A stretch of DNA of 64,000 nucleotides, taken from the NCBI RefSeq assembly GCF_028372415.1, contig NC_092876.1:221885528-221949527 (forward strand), written 5' to 3'. Under the pieces are notes generated by a model. The model did not search any database. It saw nothing but the letters and a program-made list of their open reading frames with translations, and was not told the origin of the DNA. Every line of letters starts with the position of its first letter. Position 1 is the first letter of the stretch. This stretch comes from Notamacropus eugenii. Taxonomy: Eukaryota; Chordata; Mammalia; Diprotodontia; Macropodidae. A program made the translations under genes and the position numbers. Below, piece after piece: positions 21,521 to 33,585 of this stretch.

Positions 21521-23534
21521 AAATTACTTTGGTAGTTTATTAAATATTATCTTCTCTTGATTACCTCCTCTTGTCCTCTAATTGTCATGAATTTAAGTCT
21601 TATATCTACCTACTTCTCCCCTTTTCTCTTCCCTCCTCACTCCCTATCTTGGCAACAGGAGTCATTTTACATAGTTCTCCCTCCTCTCTCTGTACAGTAT
21701 GCCAGGAAGAGTCAGGGCTGAAAATTTTTGAACCTGAGATAAATATGAAAGGTTCCATTAGGTTGTCAGAAGAGAGAGACACACACACATTGATCCATGA
21801 AGGGAAACAGGAAAGAACTTGGGGTACCAGAAGGTCCCTCTTGGGCACATTTTCCACTCCTGTCCCTAGCCCAAGAAGCAGACTATTTGGTAGCTATCTA
21901 CCTTTAACTGTGCTTAATAATCAGGTGCTAAGATCAATGAAGCTATTACTTGGAGGACAGTGGTGGCAGTGGTCCTGATCTTTACAGTAAACAAAGAGAC
22001 TGAAATGGGGAGGGCTGAATGAGGGCATTTTATAGTTGGAAAAAACCGGGAATTTCTGATACAATTTCATTTTATAGAAGAAACCCCAGAAAGGAGAGAT
22101 TTACAGAGGAAGTTTATTCAGCTTTTACTGAAAATGAAACTGATCTGAGGGACAATCAAGTACAGCTAAAATCTCACAAAGTTACGGAGGGGGGAACTTG
22201 GAGACCACCTGGGTCAATCCCCTCATTTTGCAGAGGAAACAGAGTTGGTTTCAGAGTAGGAATACCAGTTTTCCTAGCCCTTTTTGGCATAGAGTTATGC
22301 AGATCTGGCTTCCTCAGGGACATCAGATCTTCCAGAGTAGTGGTCCTTGGTCTCATGACTCAGGATGAGCAGCAAGCTCTGTCTCCAAATCCACCATTCC
22401 ATCCTGTACCCCTACTCCTATCTCCTCCTATTAACAGAAGGCTTGGAAGGGAAAATCTTAGAGGTAAAGAAAAATGTTCCCAGATTATGAGAAACAGAAG
22501 TGTCTCCAGTAAAGTACAGCCTTTCTGTAGAGGCTGAAGTTCTTTCTCCCTTCCCAAGACTCTCTGCTTGGAGTTAGGCTCAGGCTCTACCATTCCACTT
22601 GCTCACCATACTGTGCTGAGATGTATCCCTTTCTTTGGAGGCTGATAAGGAATTTTCCTTTTCTATCATCGGGCTTTTTGGATACCTTTTTTGGGAAGGG
22701 GGAAGGCATAGGATATGAAGAATAATAGTTAGGATTAGGATTAGTGTTAGATTGTGAAGGGATGGCCCATCCTGGCTCAGATTATTCTGTCATTAGTTCT
22801 TTCTCAGCCTTCTCTCTTACAGAAGTAAGTGCTGTCAATGACATTTCAAATGCCTGACTCCATAGGAAAGCCCCAGAGTCCCTGAAAGACACTGAGCTCT
22901 GGTGCCGGACTTCACACAGGGAGTCAGTAAGACTTGTTGATTCGAACTGAATCTGTGGTCTGATTGCTGGAACTGATATACTCCCATCCCTTTGGGTCTT
23001 CATAGAATGCCAGTATATCTGTCCTTTGATATTTAGCACATTGCGTTGCCTTAGTAACCAGGTGTCTCAGAACTCATGTTTTAGCCAGACTGTGTCAAAT
23101 GATCTTCTCTCTTCCAAAATGATTACTAATTCTTGATTTCTGTTATACTCTTTACTGTACGCACCCTGGCCAGGTTGCTTTAGATTGAAGTGAAGGAGTC
23201 AAGTCCAAGAAACAAATCTAGTTAAAACCACAGTCATACTCTTGTACCAAAAGTTTTCATTGAGTTTGAGATTAATGGGGAATGGAATGGAGTTACTGAT
23301 CAAATTCTCGATTGATTGTTTACTTCAAGGGAATATCTGTCCTGTTTAGAGAGGTCAAAAAACAAAGGTTCAAAGGTAGAGTTTGTGTTGCATTTATAAA
23401 CTGTATTAAACTGATTAAGTAGTTCTCTGGATTCTCGTAAGTTTACCTAGGATGTAGTAGTTTCTGATATTTGATTTAGTCATTTCAGTTTTTATATATT
23501 TTCTTAGGATTTATGAGCAAATGAGGCAGTAATA
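21521..23534. other. Intergenic, nothing recognised
   Basis: The longest open frame (22019-22537, plus, 172 codons) has no recognisable domain or family and no splice or promoter context. A short MIR-like piece is possible near 22190-22240. Confidence 0.4.
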
Positions 23535-23665
23535 TCATTTAATTCAATTTGATGAGGATTTATTAAATGCCTGCTATGTTCTAGGTACTGTGCTAGGTGC
23601 CAGGGATGGAAAGATAAAAATGAAAACAGTTTCTATTCTTAAGGAATTTACAACCTATTGACCAG
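23535..23665 (-). repeat. L2 3' tail
   Basis: GATTTATTAAATGCCTGCTA, GGTACTGTGCTAGGTGCCAG: antisense L2 end. Confidence 0.75.
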
Positions 23666-23675
23666 TGAAAACTGA

Positions 23676-24009
23676 TTTGATGAGTATGGCATCAGCCCCC
23701 AAGGATATATGTATGCAAAGGACAATAAGACTAAGCATTACCTCTGTAGCAACCCCTAACCCTTTATGCTCCAAGCTCTTGACAGATTGGCACAATTAAG
23801 GGTTAAGTTTACTCCATCCCTGACCCTCATTTCTCACTATTGGTCAATATATAAAATTTCATCATTTTGTTGGTCCCAGCTATATTACTCTTTTCTCCTA
23901 TGGATCACAGAGCAGTCTCCTGTTGGTGCCCGTTTGTTCTGTGTTGAAAACTATATATATTTGAGCCCTGAAGGTCGCTGAGTCTTTAACGAGAGTGTGA
24001 AAATCATTA
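23676..24009 (+). mobile_element. Possible solo LTR
   Basis: LTR-like order: TGATGAGTATGG start, TATA-like TCAATATATAAAATTTC, and a U5-like end CTGAGTCTTTAACGAGAGTG ... ATTACA. Only one copy here, so the call rests on layout alone. Confidence 0.35.
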
Positions 24010-24884
24010 CATGGCTCCACATCCAGAAGACATTCCACTGTGTGCTGCCCTTGACTTGGGGCCTGGGGTGGTGAGAGCTACACACTTAACTTTTCTCTGT
24101 TGATAACTGTTTTCTTCTTCCACTTAGAGTAGACGTAAAGTTTTCTTCACTACTATCCCTGAGTCACTCAGTTCTTCATCTGAACTTTCTTGCATCATAA
24201 AATCAATTGTGGGAAAATAGGTACTCAGATAAGTAATTCTCTATCACATGCACTTTCTCTCTCTGTATCATCCATCACCTCACCTATTTATTATTATCCA
24301 TCAGTTTGGCTGTGACAGTTCTTCTATAGCTACCTTTTTTATTTAGTTTTAATAAATTATGTGACCACTAACAAGTCAATCACCTGGGTCTTATGAATGA
24401 GTTTAATTGAAAGCTTTCCCAAATATATGGTGTGAGTGAGCCAAATGAAGATTTTCACAATTTTTAGAAAATAGAGTGATATTTCTTTTCTTTTCCCTGA
24501 GGCTAAATTTTGAATCCAACTAGAACAGACAAGTAAATCTTTCCCAGCAGTGCCTGTGGTAGGAGGGTCTATAGTCTAAGACTTTGCAGTTGAACACTGT
24601 CAAATGAGAAGTGGAGATACCACAGGCACTGGGAGCCTTCAGAGAAGCACTTGATGCTCTCCAACAAGAGAAAACCAAATGACAGGTGACTTAAGTGTAG
24701 TACTACCTAGAAGACAAACTATATACTATATTCCCTTGATGGATAATTAATTAACTTAACTTACTTATCTGTAGATTGCAGAAAGCAGAACACTAAGCTA
24801 GGCAAAGGGTGTCATTTTTACTGCAGTACCACCAAGTATATACCTTGCTCTCAGCAGTTATCACATACACAAAATAATTTTGGG
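24010..24884. other. Intergenic, contains a short hairpin
   Basis: No gene seen. An exact 14-bp inverted repeat lies at 24548-24561 and 24618-24631. Confidence 0.45.
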
Positions 24885-25755
24885 TGGGGGTTTGGGAGTG
24901 CTAACATTTGGGAGGATCAGGAGAAGCCTCACGTAGGAGATGATATTTGGATAGTCTTGAATGAGTCTACTCTGGGGAGTTCCAAAAAGCAAGGGTGATC
25001 AGCGTGAGGCCAACCTATGCCAAGGCCCAGATGAGCAGGCCATCTTGGCTTCAACGAAAAGTAGATGAAGGAGACAAATGTGAGATAAACTTAGAAAAAT
25101 AGGTGGGAAGCAGATTTCTGAAGGGCTTTAAATGCTCAGCTGAAGAGCTTGTATTATTTCAGAGGCAACAGCGAGTTGGTGAAGTTTACTGAGCAGGAGA
25201 GAAATTTATGCTTTAGGAATATTACTTTAGCAGCTCTGTGAAAGCTGGAGCAGAGGAGAAAGACTAGGGGCAGAAAGATTAAGTACAGGGACTCTGGCAA
25301 GAGGAAATGGAGGCTTGAACTAGGGAGAGAGCTAGGATCAAGAAAGTTTAGCAAATGTTTGGATATGGGAAGTGAGGTCAAGGGAAGAATGGAGCTCAAC
25401 TCCAAGACTCTGTATGAACATGGGTGACTGGATGGATGGTGGAGCCCTTGACAGGAAAAGCAAGTTAGTCAGAAATATGTCTTTATAGGGACAGATAATA
25501 AACTCTGCTTTGGACAAGTTCAGTTTGATTTGGTTATGGTTCATGCAGTTGGAGATGTCTAGAAGGCAGCTAATACTGTAAAACTGGAGCTCCTTAGGGA
25601 GCTAGGGGCTACATCACGAAGTAGACATGGGAGGCATATGCATGGAGATGATGATTAAACTCATGGAAGATGATAAGATCACTGAAACATATGAAGGGAT
25701 GAGGGAGGACGGACCAGGTCAGAGCCCTAGAGTGTACCCACATGGGGAACATAAG
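24885..25755 (-). mobile_element. L2 LINE fragment
   Basis: Long antisense L2 ORF2 segment. The minus strand encodes DLIIFHEFNHHLHAYAS near 25620-25680 (the region around the reverse-transcriptase YADD motif). AACTCATGGAAGATGATAAG and CAGAGCCCTAGAGTGT are further typical blocks. Frames broken. Confidence 0.85.
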
Positions 25756-25757
25756 AT

Positions 25758-25985
25758 TCACTTTGTTGTTATTGTTGTTCAGTTGGGTACGACTCTGTGA
25801 CCCCATTTGGGGTTTTCTTGACAAAGATACTGGAGTGGTTTGCCAGAAACTGAGGCAAAGAGGGTTAAGTGACTTGCCTAGGTTCACAGAAAGTAAGTGT
25901 CTGAAGCCAGATTTGAACTCAGGAAGATGAGTCTTCTTGACTCGGGTGAGCACTCCATCCATGGCACTCTAGTCACCTGGCTAAC
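25758..25985 (-). repeat. Marsupial SINE inserted in L2
   Basis: TTGTTATTGTTGTTCAGTTG to CATCCATGGCACTCTAGTCA. Ends the L2 abruptly; flanked by similar GATTCACTT / GAGTCACTT. Confidence 0.85.
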
Positions 25986-25989
25986 CAAG

Positions 25990-27535
25990 AGTCACTTACT
26001 GACTACCTAAAACTATGTCACTCTGTAAGGGGTGGGAAGGCTAGGGTTAGGATGTATGTACATGGAGTATAGGAAAAAGAAGGGTGCTGTGTTTTAGAAG
26101 CTTCCCATGGCTGTGGTATATCACCTTTTGTGAATGCCTAGTTGTCCCTACCATCATTATCTTATAATCTCTCAAATTTTGATTTCTGTCCATCCTGCTG
26201 TTTGCATACCAATTCTCTGCATTTTCTATTTTATCTTCTAGTAGATGTTTCAAGTTTGTTTCAATTTCCTTTCTCCTCCACAATGTGTTATGATCACTTT
26301 CATTTTCATCTCTTCTTCTCTTTAAGAAGTTTGTTTCCTTTCCAAGTCTCTTCAGCTTTATCTTTGAGGTAGAGAAAGCAAATCCTGCTGATTGAGTTCT
26401 CCCTTTCAAATTTTACCTATTCTTAGAACCCAGAAGGCGAATTTCATTCTTAGTATGTTTCAAAGGCCACTACCACAAACATTTTGTTCTTTTAAATACC
26501 AATAGAGGGAGATTGAAGGCACTCATAGGATACTACTGTTAACTGACCTTTTACTCTCCAAAGAAATTTCCACATTTTAAGAAACAGGATAGCTTGCAGC
26601 TGTTATGCCTCTGATGAGATATGACCACGAGGTGAAAACCATTCTTTGAAACTGTACAGCCTGTGTAGGCAATAACAACTTCTTCAAATGAAACCACAGC
26701 AAATTTAGGTTAATACAAACAGTTTCTAGATTTTTTCTTGCAGTAGGCAACTAGAATTATTACTACACTTATTCTTGTGGCAAATGTCACAGTTAACACA
26801 TTAGTTTGGAGCATGTTTTGCGTCCTCTCTGTCAGAAAGCTTGTCCAGCAGCAGAATGCTCCTAAACTAGAAACTGACATATTAATCTTATATTGTAAAT
26901 ATAACTATTTTCTAGTTATTCTGCTACTAGTTATCCAATTTATAGATTTTCCATGCCCTTTCTTTTTCTGTTATTGGTCAGAGATTGACAAGAGATTGAG
27001 AATTCTCTAGTAAGGTTTGTTATAGAACTTATTGCCAGGTCTGGATAAGGCTTTGACTAGACAGGAAGGTAAAGTTCCTGGAAGAATAATAATCCTAAAT
27101 AACATTGATGTTGCACTTAACAATTTCAAAGTTTAGAGAAACTGCCTACTTTCCTTGCCATCACTACCACTACCACCAACTGTCACTGACAGACAGGTAG
27201 GTCCAAGAGCTGTGGCCCCTACCACTGTACTGTCCTGCAGACTGTCCAAACCCTGTAACCATCATCCCAGTAAGAAAACACTTATGGAGATACAACCTAG
27301 CAACTAGGAGTGGTTAGGTGCTGCAGTCACAGCTACTGAAGGCCCAGAAAGAAAAGTTCTTGCCCCCAAAGTCCTTGGCATTGTTTAAATAGCTCATCAC
27401 AAGCTGATATGATTTCAGTAGTGTAATTAATTGCGACATTACAATATAAATCAAAAGTGAAACATTATCATGTTTTTCCATTGCACTTTAAGGATCATGA
27501 GGCCTATCTATTTGACTCAAAGCTGAAAACTTCTA
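25990..27535. other. Intergenic, nothing recognised
   Basis: Repeat-poor and AT-rich. No exon-like segment. The absence of recognisable repeats makes it one place to test for conserved noncoding DNA. Confidence 0.4.
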
Positions 27536-27539
27536 CTTG

Positions 27540-27665
27540 TCTTTCCGTTAGAATATGAGCTCCTTGGAAGCATGGACTGTCTCACCTTTTTATTCTATTT
27601 CAGATTTATTCTTCTGTTTGTGTCCCAGTACTTAATATAGTGCTTGCAAATAATAAGCATTTTTT
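27540..27665 (+). repeat. L2 3' tail
   Basis: AATATGAGCTCCTTGGAAGC, CAGTACTTAATATAGTGCTT. Another plus-strand L2 block (CCTCCACAATCTGACCACAA) follows at about 27815-27950. Confidence 0.65.
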
Positions 27666-28144
27666 TATTCATTTATTCACTCATTCATTTATTCAAAGTG
27701 TTGTAAATCCATGATTTTTTTTAATGTGTCATCCTTCTTGCCCACAATTAATTAAGAATCATTTGGATTTTTGCCAATTTTCTCCTCTATTTTTCCTTTT
27801 TTAATTTCTGATACTCTTTACTCTGGTATTAAAGACCCTCCACAATCTGACCACAACTTATATTTCTAGTCTTATCTCTTACTCCTTTCTTGTACTGTCT
27901 GCTCTAGCCAGACTGGTTTGTCAGTCAGACTTGGTATCCTCTATTAAATACGCATTTGTAAGAAAACCAACCAAAGCATAGCGAGAGGGAAATAGCTTAT
28001 AGTCATGGAAGACAAAAATAGAACTCTCCTGCCCTCATGGGTATCATATTCTACAGGGAGAGGAGTATAAAGTGCACACAAATAAGACAAAAGGAGAAAG
28101 CACTAATAAGTGGGGTGGAGGGGGATTAGGGAAGACTTTTAGAG

Positions 28145-28352
28145 GAGTTCAGTCATATCTGACTCTGTTACCCCTATTTGGGATTTTCTTAGCAGAGATA
28201 CTGGAGTGGTTGATCATTTCCACAGATAAAGAAACTGAGGCAAACAGGGTTAAGTGATTTACCCAGGGTTACACAGATAGTAAGTATTTGAGGCCAATTT
28301 GAACTCAGGTCTTTCTGATTCAAGCTTAGTGTTCCATCCATTGCATCACCTA
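28145..28352 (-). repeat. Marsupial SINE
   Basis: TTCAGTCATATCTGACTCTG to CCATCCATTGCATCACCTAA. Confidence 0.85.
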
Positions 28353-28354
28353 AG

Positions 28355-30044
28355 AAGACAGAGTTTCTGAAAGATCCAGAGGACTAAGACAGTGCCTCTA
28401 TTACATGAATAAATTGAGTTAAGTTTGAAGAATAGCTAGCAATCCAGTTGATAAAAAGAAGTATGAAGTGAGGCTGGAGAGGTAGGGGGGGTATATATCC
28501 TGAGAATGAACCGAGTAGGGGGAGTCTTCTAGTTCTCTCCACAATAGTCTGAACTGCATAGGGAAGTATTTGTGGCAAAGTTACTGGACGTGAGGCAACA
28601 GATATTTTTCTGAGACAGCGAGGTCTTGATTTAGTGTCTAGAGAAAAATCAACTGTTTTCTTGGATTTTCTGAGTTTTCTACATCAAAACGATCCTTTCC
28701 CTGCCAAATGTCCACGATACCACATCTCAGAAAGCCTAAGTGAGCTTTGGAGACAGCAGACATTACTCTTCCCTTCTGTTTACTCTCATATCTCCTCACA
28801 TGTTGGGCACTGTCTCCACTACAAAGGCCACCCCTATATTAATGAAGACGTGCTGCTCTGTAGCCAAGAATTATGCACATTTTTAAAAAATGTATCAAAC
28901 TAAATAAAGAATATCATCAAAAGATGTTTGGCCTATTTGTAGAATATTGGGTCAAGATCTGAGCCTTTCTTACACTACCTAATGGACTTAGTAAATAATA
29001 ACTGTTGCTGTCTTTCAAAGCTCCAAATGAAAGGGTGCTTCCTCACCCTAAAGGAACTGACCATTCCAGAGGAAAGTGGTCTTTTTGAAAAGTGACCTTC
29101 TAAGATAGCCTATTAATCATTTATAGTATAAAATCTGCACTGAAAAAATTCTTTCTTGGTATAGGTGTAACTGCAGCAAGTTTAACTTCCTTCTCAACAG
29201 TTTTGACTTTAAATATCCAGAGCACTTAGGGTGCATGGCACAAAAAAAGCACTTTAAAAAATGTTACTGACTGGAATCGTATCTTTTTTCCTTTACACTA
29301 ATTTCCTCAACATCTCTAAATTTCTCTTCCCATTTTATTATCCTTGTACTTCCTCTACTTTGATTACATTTCTAATCCTACCCACTGCTTGCAGTTTTCT
29401 TTAGCAATCTAGGAGAAAACAAAAACAAAAACAAAAACAAAAAATCTCTTGCTTAAAGGTTCCTGTTGCTAAGTTACATCTTCCTCTCCTCCCTTTTTCC
29501 TCTGGGCAGTCTGGTTACCATAGTGTCCTCATTTAGTAAAGACTCTAGTCATTACTCAGTAATCATGGTCATTGAAGAAAAAAGTAGGTTTTCTTTTTAT
29601 ATGGCTGAGCGTCAGTCTATTGAAATGGCTTAACATGGTATTTGGATTGAGTTCAGAAAAAGGTTCTCCAGTTCATGTACTGTATTCATGTACTATCTCA
29701 ACATAGTTTGTTTAGATTATCTCTTGTACTTCACAGAAGAGAAACATGAATAGGGTTTAATTGACAAGAAGAGTTGCTAAATACTGACGTGTATTACAAA
29801 GAAAGGTTTTAGGTTCTCCTTTTCGGGAAATTTAAAAAATTATGAAATGGGTTCTCATTTACTTTTGCAAGTTTTTGTATGATCCTTTAAAATAAATAAA
29901 TAGATTGTTATTTTCTATTACATTGCTTTTTTTATTTTTTTTTGTATTACTTTATGGTAAGTTATCTTTTTTTTTGAGTTAAGATGGATTAAACTTAAAA
30001 GATATAATCAGGGAATAAGGATTAAACTTCTAATTACATGTAGC
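28355..30044. other. Intergenic, nothing recognised
   Basis: No gene supported. A (CAAAAA)n run lies at about 29417-29443. The 89-codon plus frame at 28634-28903 is unrecognised and lacks coding context. Confidence 0.4.
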
Positions 30045-30140
30045 AGAGTTGGTCAGTGAGTCAGTTAGCATTTATTAAGTACCTACTATGTGCCAGGCAA
30101 TGTGCTAAAAGCTGGGGATACAAAACAGGCAAGGTTTTCC
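30045..30140 (-). repeat. L2 3' tail
   Basis: GCATTTATTAAGTACCTACT, ATGTGCCAGGCAATGTGC: well-preserved antisense L2 end. Confidence 0.8.
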
Positions 30141-30374
30141 CTACAGATTGCAGCTGCCTTCTCAGCCTCTGCATCCCCATCCCATCACACTCCAAATTAT
30201 TCTCTATAAATTCTAATGTTTATGAACTGAGTCCTTCTCTTGTTTATTTAAAAAAATATTTCAGGGCTGCTAATGTAGCATTAAGACCATAAACCCTCAT
30301 TGATTGGGGTGAGTGGGGTCATAAAAGAAGGTAGAGGTAAGCCTACAACACTTCCCTAAGTCCTTTACCACTTT

Positions 30375-30560
30375 TAGATAGACTATTGTGACTACAAATG
30401 ACCTTCAGGGATATCTTTTAATCTAGACTCCTTATTTCTTATTTATTTTTACAGATGAGAAAAGTGAGGCTAGAAAGGACTTGTCCAAGGTCACGTAGCA
30501 AGTTAGTTACAGACCTAGATCTAAGAACAGTTGTCTGATAACAATTAAGAAAGCATTATA
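30375..30560 (-). repeat. MIR SINE
   Basis: TTTACAGATGAGAAAAGTGA, GTCCAAGGTCACGTAGCA in antisense MIR order. Confidence 0.7.
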
Positions 30561-30694
30561 TTATATTGACACCTTGGCAAAAAATTTCAAAGTATTTATA
30601 ACAGATGATTTAGTGTGGAAGATTTTTTTCAACCTTCAAATATACTTAAAATAGGATGAGAGACATATTATATTGGGTGGGCATATGATACTGC

Positions 30695-30945
30695 TTAGAG
30701 GCAGCTAGGTGGACATAGCACTGGACCTGTAGTCCAGAAAACTTGGGCTCAAATCTGTCCTCAGATATTTACTAGCTCAGCAACCTTGGGTAAGTGATTT
30801 GACCTCTGTCTGTCACAGTTTCCTCATTGGAGAAATGGGGATAATAATAGCATCGATTCCCTCCCCCCCCTCCCCCCGGGGTGTTTGTGAGTCTCAGATG
30901 TTATGATATTTGTAAAATGCTTTGCATGCTCTAAAGCACTCTATA
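30695..30945 (+). repeat. MIR/CORE-SINE hosting a younger SINE
   Basis: Plus-strand GAGGCAGCTAGGTGGACATA to AAATGCTTTGCATGCTCTAA; a C-run lies at 30862-30878. The copy continues after the nested SINE (CTATAAATGCTAACGATT). Confidence 0.75.
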
Positions 30946-31184
30946 TTGTTGTCATTTAGTCATTTCATTCATGTTAGACTCTGTGTGACCCCATTTGGGG
31001 TTTTCTTGGCAAAGATGCTGGAGTAGTTTGCCATTTCCTTCTCCAGCTCATTTTACAGATGAGGAAACTGAGGCAAACAGAGTTAAGTGACTTGCTCAGG
31101 ATTACACAGGATGTGTCTGAGACCAGATTTGAACTCAGAAAGAGGAGTCTCCCTGACTCCAGCCCAGCAACTCTAGCTCCCCAC
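30946..31184 (-). repeat. Marsupial SINE with exact target duplication
   Basis: TTGTTGTCATTTAGTCATTT to CTCTAGCTCCCCAC, flanked by AAAGCACTCTATA at 30933-30945 and 31185-31197. Clean nested insertion in a MIR. Confidence 0.9.
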
Positions 31185-31269
31185 AAAGCACTCTATAAAT
31201 GCTAACGATTTTTTTCCTGTTGTTTTTGATTGCCAGTTGGGGCAAATTTATTTTAAAGAGAGCCTATTT

Positions 31270-31490
31270 GATAGAATTCCTTGTTTCAGTGTCTGTAAAC
31301 CTGGGTTCAAATTCTATCTCAGTACTTATTGAATGTGTGATTAAAGGCCAGTTACTCAATCTCTCAGTTTCTTATTTTCTTCTTCTGTAAAATGGGGTAA
31401 CACCATTCATCCTGTAGCAATATTTCACACATGGATGTTGTAAAAAAAAAAAAAAAAGTTCTTTGTAAACCTAAAAGTGCTATATAAACA
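31270..31490 (+). repeat. MIR SINE
   Basis: CCTGGGTTCAAATTCTATCT, TTCTTCTGTAAAATGGGGTA, then an A-run (31442-31456) and TAAAAGTGCTATATAAACA. Confidence 0.75.
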
Positions 31491-31524
31491 TTAATTTTTT
31501 GGTTCTTATTGTTTTCCCAATGTT

Positions 31525-32065
31525 TATTGTTGTTCATCCTTCCTTTTCCAAGAGGATCAGCGACATCACAAGGTGACATCCTAACTTATGTGTGAATTGG
31601 ATTTAATTAAAGTTGCACAAAGTCATCAGCTTCACTCTCTTTTTCCTAGAGTCACTTAAGTCCAGTGGCAAGAAAAAAGTCTAGAAAACTGTTGATGGCC
31701 CAGGATGCAGTGGATGACCTCGGCATCTTTGATGTCTGACCAAGCTCTAAACAACACCTCAGCTCCTGCTTCGGCCACGTTCATGGCCATGAGAACAAAT
31801 TGTTCTCATCTACCCATTTCTGCCAGGGGAAAATCTTTTCATGCTTGGGGTAGACACCCTCCCAACTCACCAATGGGTTTGAGGCTTGTCAGTAACCTTC
31901 ACCCTGGTTTAGCCATCTGCTAAGTGATTTTATAGGAGTGTGGCCACTGCGCATGCTACAGCTTTTTGGAGCCACAGATGAGAGTTGGGTAACAAGTGGA
32001 CACCAAAGGTAAATGAGCAACCCTGAAAGGCCTTGACAAGTCCTCATACCAGAGGTGCTGGTCCT
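31525..32065 (-). repeat. RTE-like repeat, long copy
   Basis: Minus orientation of the long family member: TTGTTGTTCATCCTTCCTTT, GTGTGAATTGGATTTAATTA, GAACAAATTGTTCTCATCTA, CACCAATGGGTTTGAGGC. Confidence 0.65.
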
Positions 32066-32074
32066 CCTGATCAC

Positions 32075-32230
32075 CTCATATACTCCAATAGAAGCAGCAC
32101 AGCAGACAGAGGACTGGACTGGTGGTCAAGAAGATTCTGTAGTCAGATCCCACCTCTGATATTTAGTTATGTGACTTTGGAAAAGTCATTTAACCTCTCT
32201 GAGTTCCCCTCTCCTTATTTCTAAAATGGT
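32075..32230 (+). repeat. MIR SINE
   Basis: GAGGACTGGACTGGTGGTCA, ATTTAGTTATGTGACTTTGG, AAGTCATTTAACCTCTCTGA. Confidence 0.7.
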
Positions 32231-32737
32231 ATCTGAAGCTGTACATTAACTTATTCTTTTAGGAAATAAGAATAGTGGTTTTAAAAGATTGTAACAAAGT
32301 AGAACTGGCTACTAGGACTGTGAAACTTGATAGTTTAATATTTTAAGAAAGGATGATTTGTTTGTTCACCCAAGCTTAGGTGTTAATAACTGTGTTGATT
32401 ATGTAAGAAGTAAGTTTCATACCCCCCCATACCAATTAATATGATCACAGAAGGTACAGACATATAAGATGAATCAATTATTCTATCCAAAGTGTAAAGT
32501 ATGTGCAAATAAGTCTTGGATCAACTTGAGAGGATTATAGGATTTGGGGCAGATGAAAGGCACATAACCCCATAGAAGAAAGATCAAGTCACATCCCTTG
32601 GGCAGCCTATAAAAATGGAAAGCCAGTTTGGAGTTGGTTAGTTAAACAGTGAACCAGTCTACTGGTCAAAGAATAAGAGTTTGGAGGATTCCAGTCCAAC
32701 AGCTGGAGCTAAGCCCCAAGAAGGATTTAATCTTTGC
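32231..32737. other. Intergenic, nothing recognised
   Basis: A TATA-like CCTATAAAAATGG at about 32608 and an abrupt right edge at the SINE leave an LTR possible, but no second copy is seen. Confidence 0.35.
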
Positions 32738-32882
32738 TGCTGTTGTTGTTCAGTCACATCTCTTAATGACCCCATGTGGGGTTTTCTTGGCAAAAATAAT
32801 TCAGTGGTTTGCCATTGTTTTCTCCAGCTAATTTTACAGAGGAGGAAACTGAAGCAAATAGGTTAAGTGACTTGCCCAGGAG
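32738..32882 (-). repeat. Marsupial SINE, truncated
   Basis: GCTGTTGTTGTTCAGTCACA to GTGACTTGCCCAGGAGG; the tRNA-like head is missing. Confidence 0.85.
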
Positions 32883-33108
32883 GTACTATGCTCTATAAGC
32901 AAAGCAGAATTGAAGTAGCTCAAAAGAAATGTGAGGTGTACAAATTTAAGAGAATCGGCCCAAATGCTCACGTGGTATTTGCGCCTGGACTATGGTAGAG
33001 CATTCTGAGCTTGCACTGATCTGGTCAGCCACAGTAGGACACACTGTAACTTGACTCTAATCTAGCGATGTCATTTTGGTCCTCTTCAACCAACCAGACT
33101 ATATAATA
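32883..33108 (+). mobile_element. LINE 3' end with C2H2-like coding remnant
   Basis: GCTCTATAAGCAAAGCAGAA to TTTTGGTCCTCTTCAACCAACC. From memory, related mammalian copies encode a C-terminal CPTCGRAFR..IGLISHSRTH zinc-finger-like motif at this place; here it is decayed. The end (GTCCTCTTC plus ACCAACC tail) resembles the RTE-like repeats. Family uncertain. Confidence 0.5.
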
Positions 33109-33111
33109 GAC

Positions 33112-33372
33112 AATATTTGTTGCCCAGTTGTTTTTCAGTTGTATCTAACTCTTTGTGCCCCCATTTTGGGGTTTTCTTGGAAAAGACACTGAAATAGTTT
33201 GCCATTTCCTTCTCTTGCTTATTTTACAAATGAAGAACTAAATCAAACAGGGTTAAGTGGCTTTACCAGGGTTATAGAACCAGAAGGTGTCTGAGGCCAC
33301 AGCTGAACTCATGAAAAATGAGTCTTTTTGATTCTAAGCCCGGTGCTGCATCCATTGTTCCTCCTAGCTGCT
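33112..33372 (-). repeat. Marsupial SINE
   Basis: GTTTTTCAGTTGTATCTAAC to CATTGTTCCTCCTAGCTGCT, full length but diverged. Confidence 0.85.
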
Positions 33373-33374
33373 CG

Positions 33375-33585
33375 TAGACAATTATACTAGAACTCAATTA
33401 TCATGGAAAAGCCCCTGGACCAAGAAACTGGAGATCTGAGTTCTAATCCCAGCTCTGCTGCTGAGCAGCTATGTGAACTTGGGCAAATTAATCAACATTA
33501 TAAAGCTGCTGTTTCCTCACAGGCAAAATGTAGGAACTGGATTACATGTTATTTAAGGTCCTGTCCAGCTCTTATAGTATGCGTT
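33375..33585 (+). repeat. MIR SINE
   Basis: GAGATCTGAGTTCTAATCCC, GCAGCTATGTGAACTTGGGC, TTTAAGGTCCTGTCCAGCTC. Confidence 0.75.

Noticed and set aside
22019-22537. 172-codon plus-strand open frame
   Set aside because: No recognisable domain, no splice or promoter context, lies in repeat-rich intergenic DNA.
22726-22752. Telomere-like TTAGGATTAGGATTAG
   Set aside because: Only a few imperfect units; no array.
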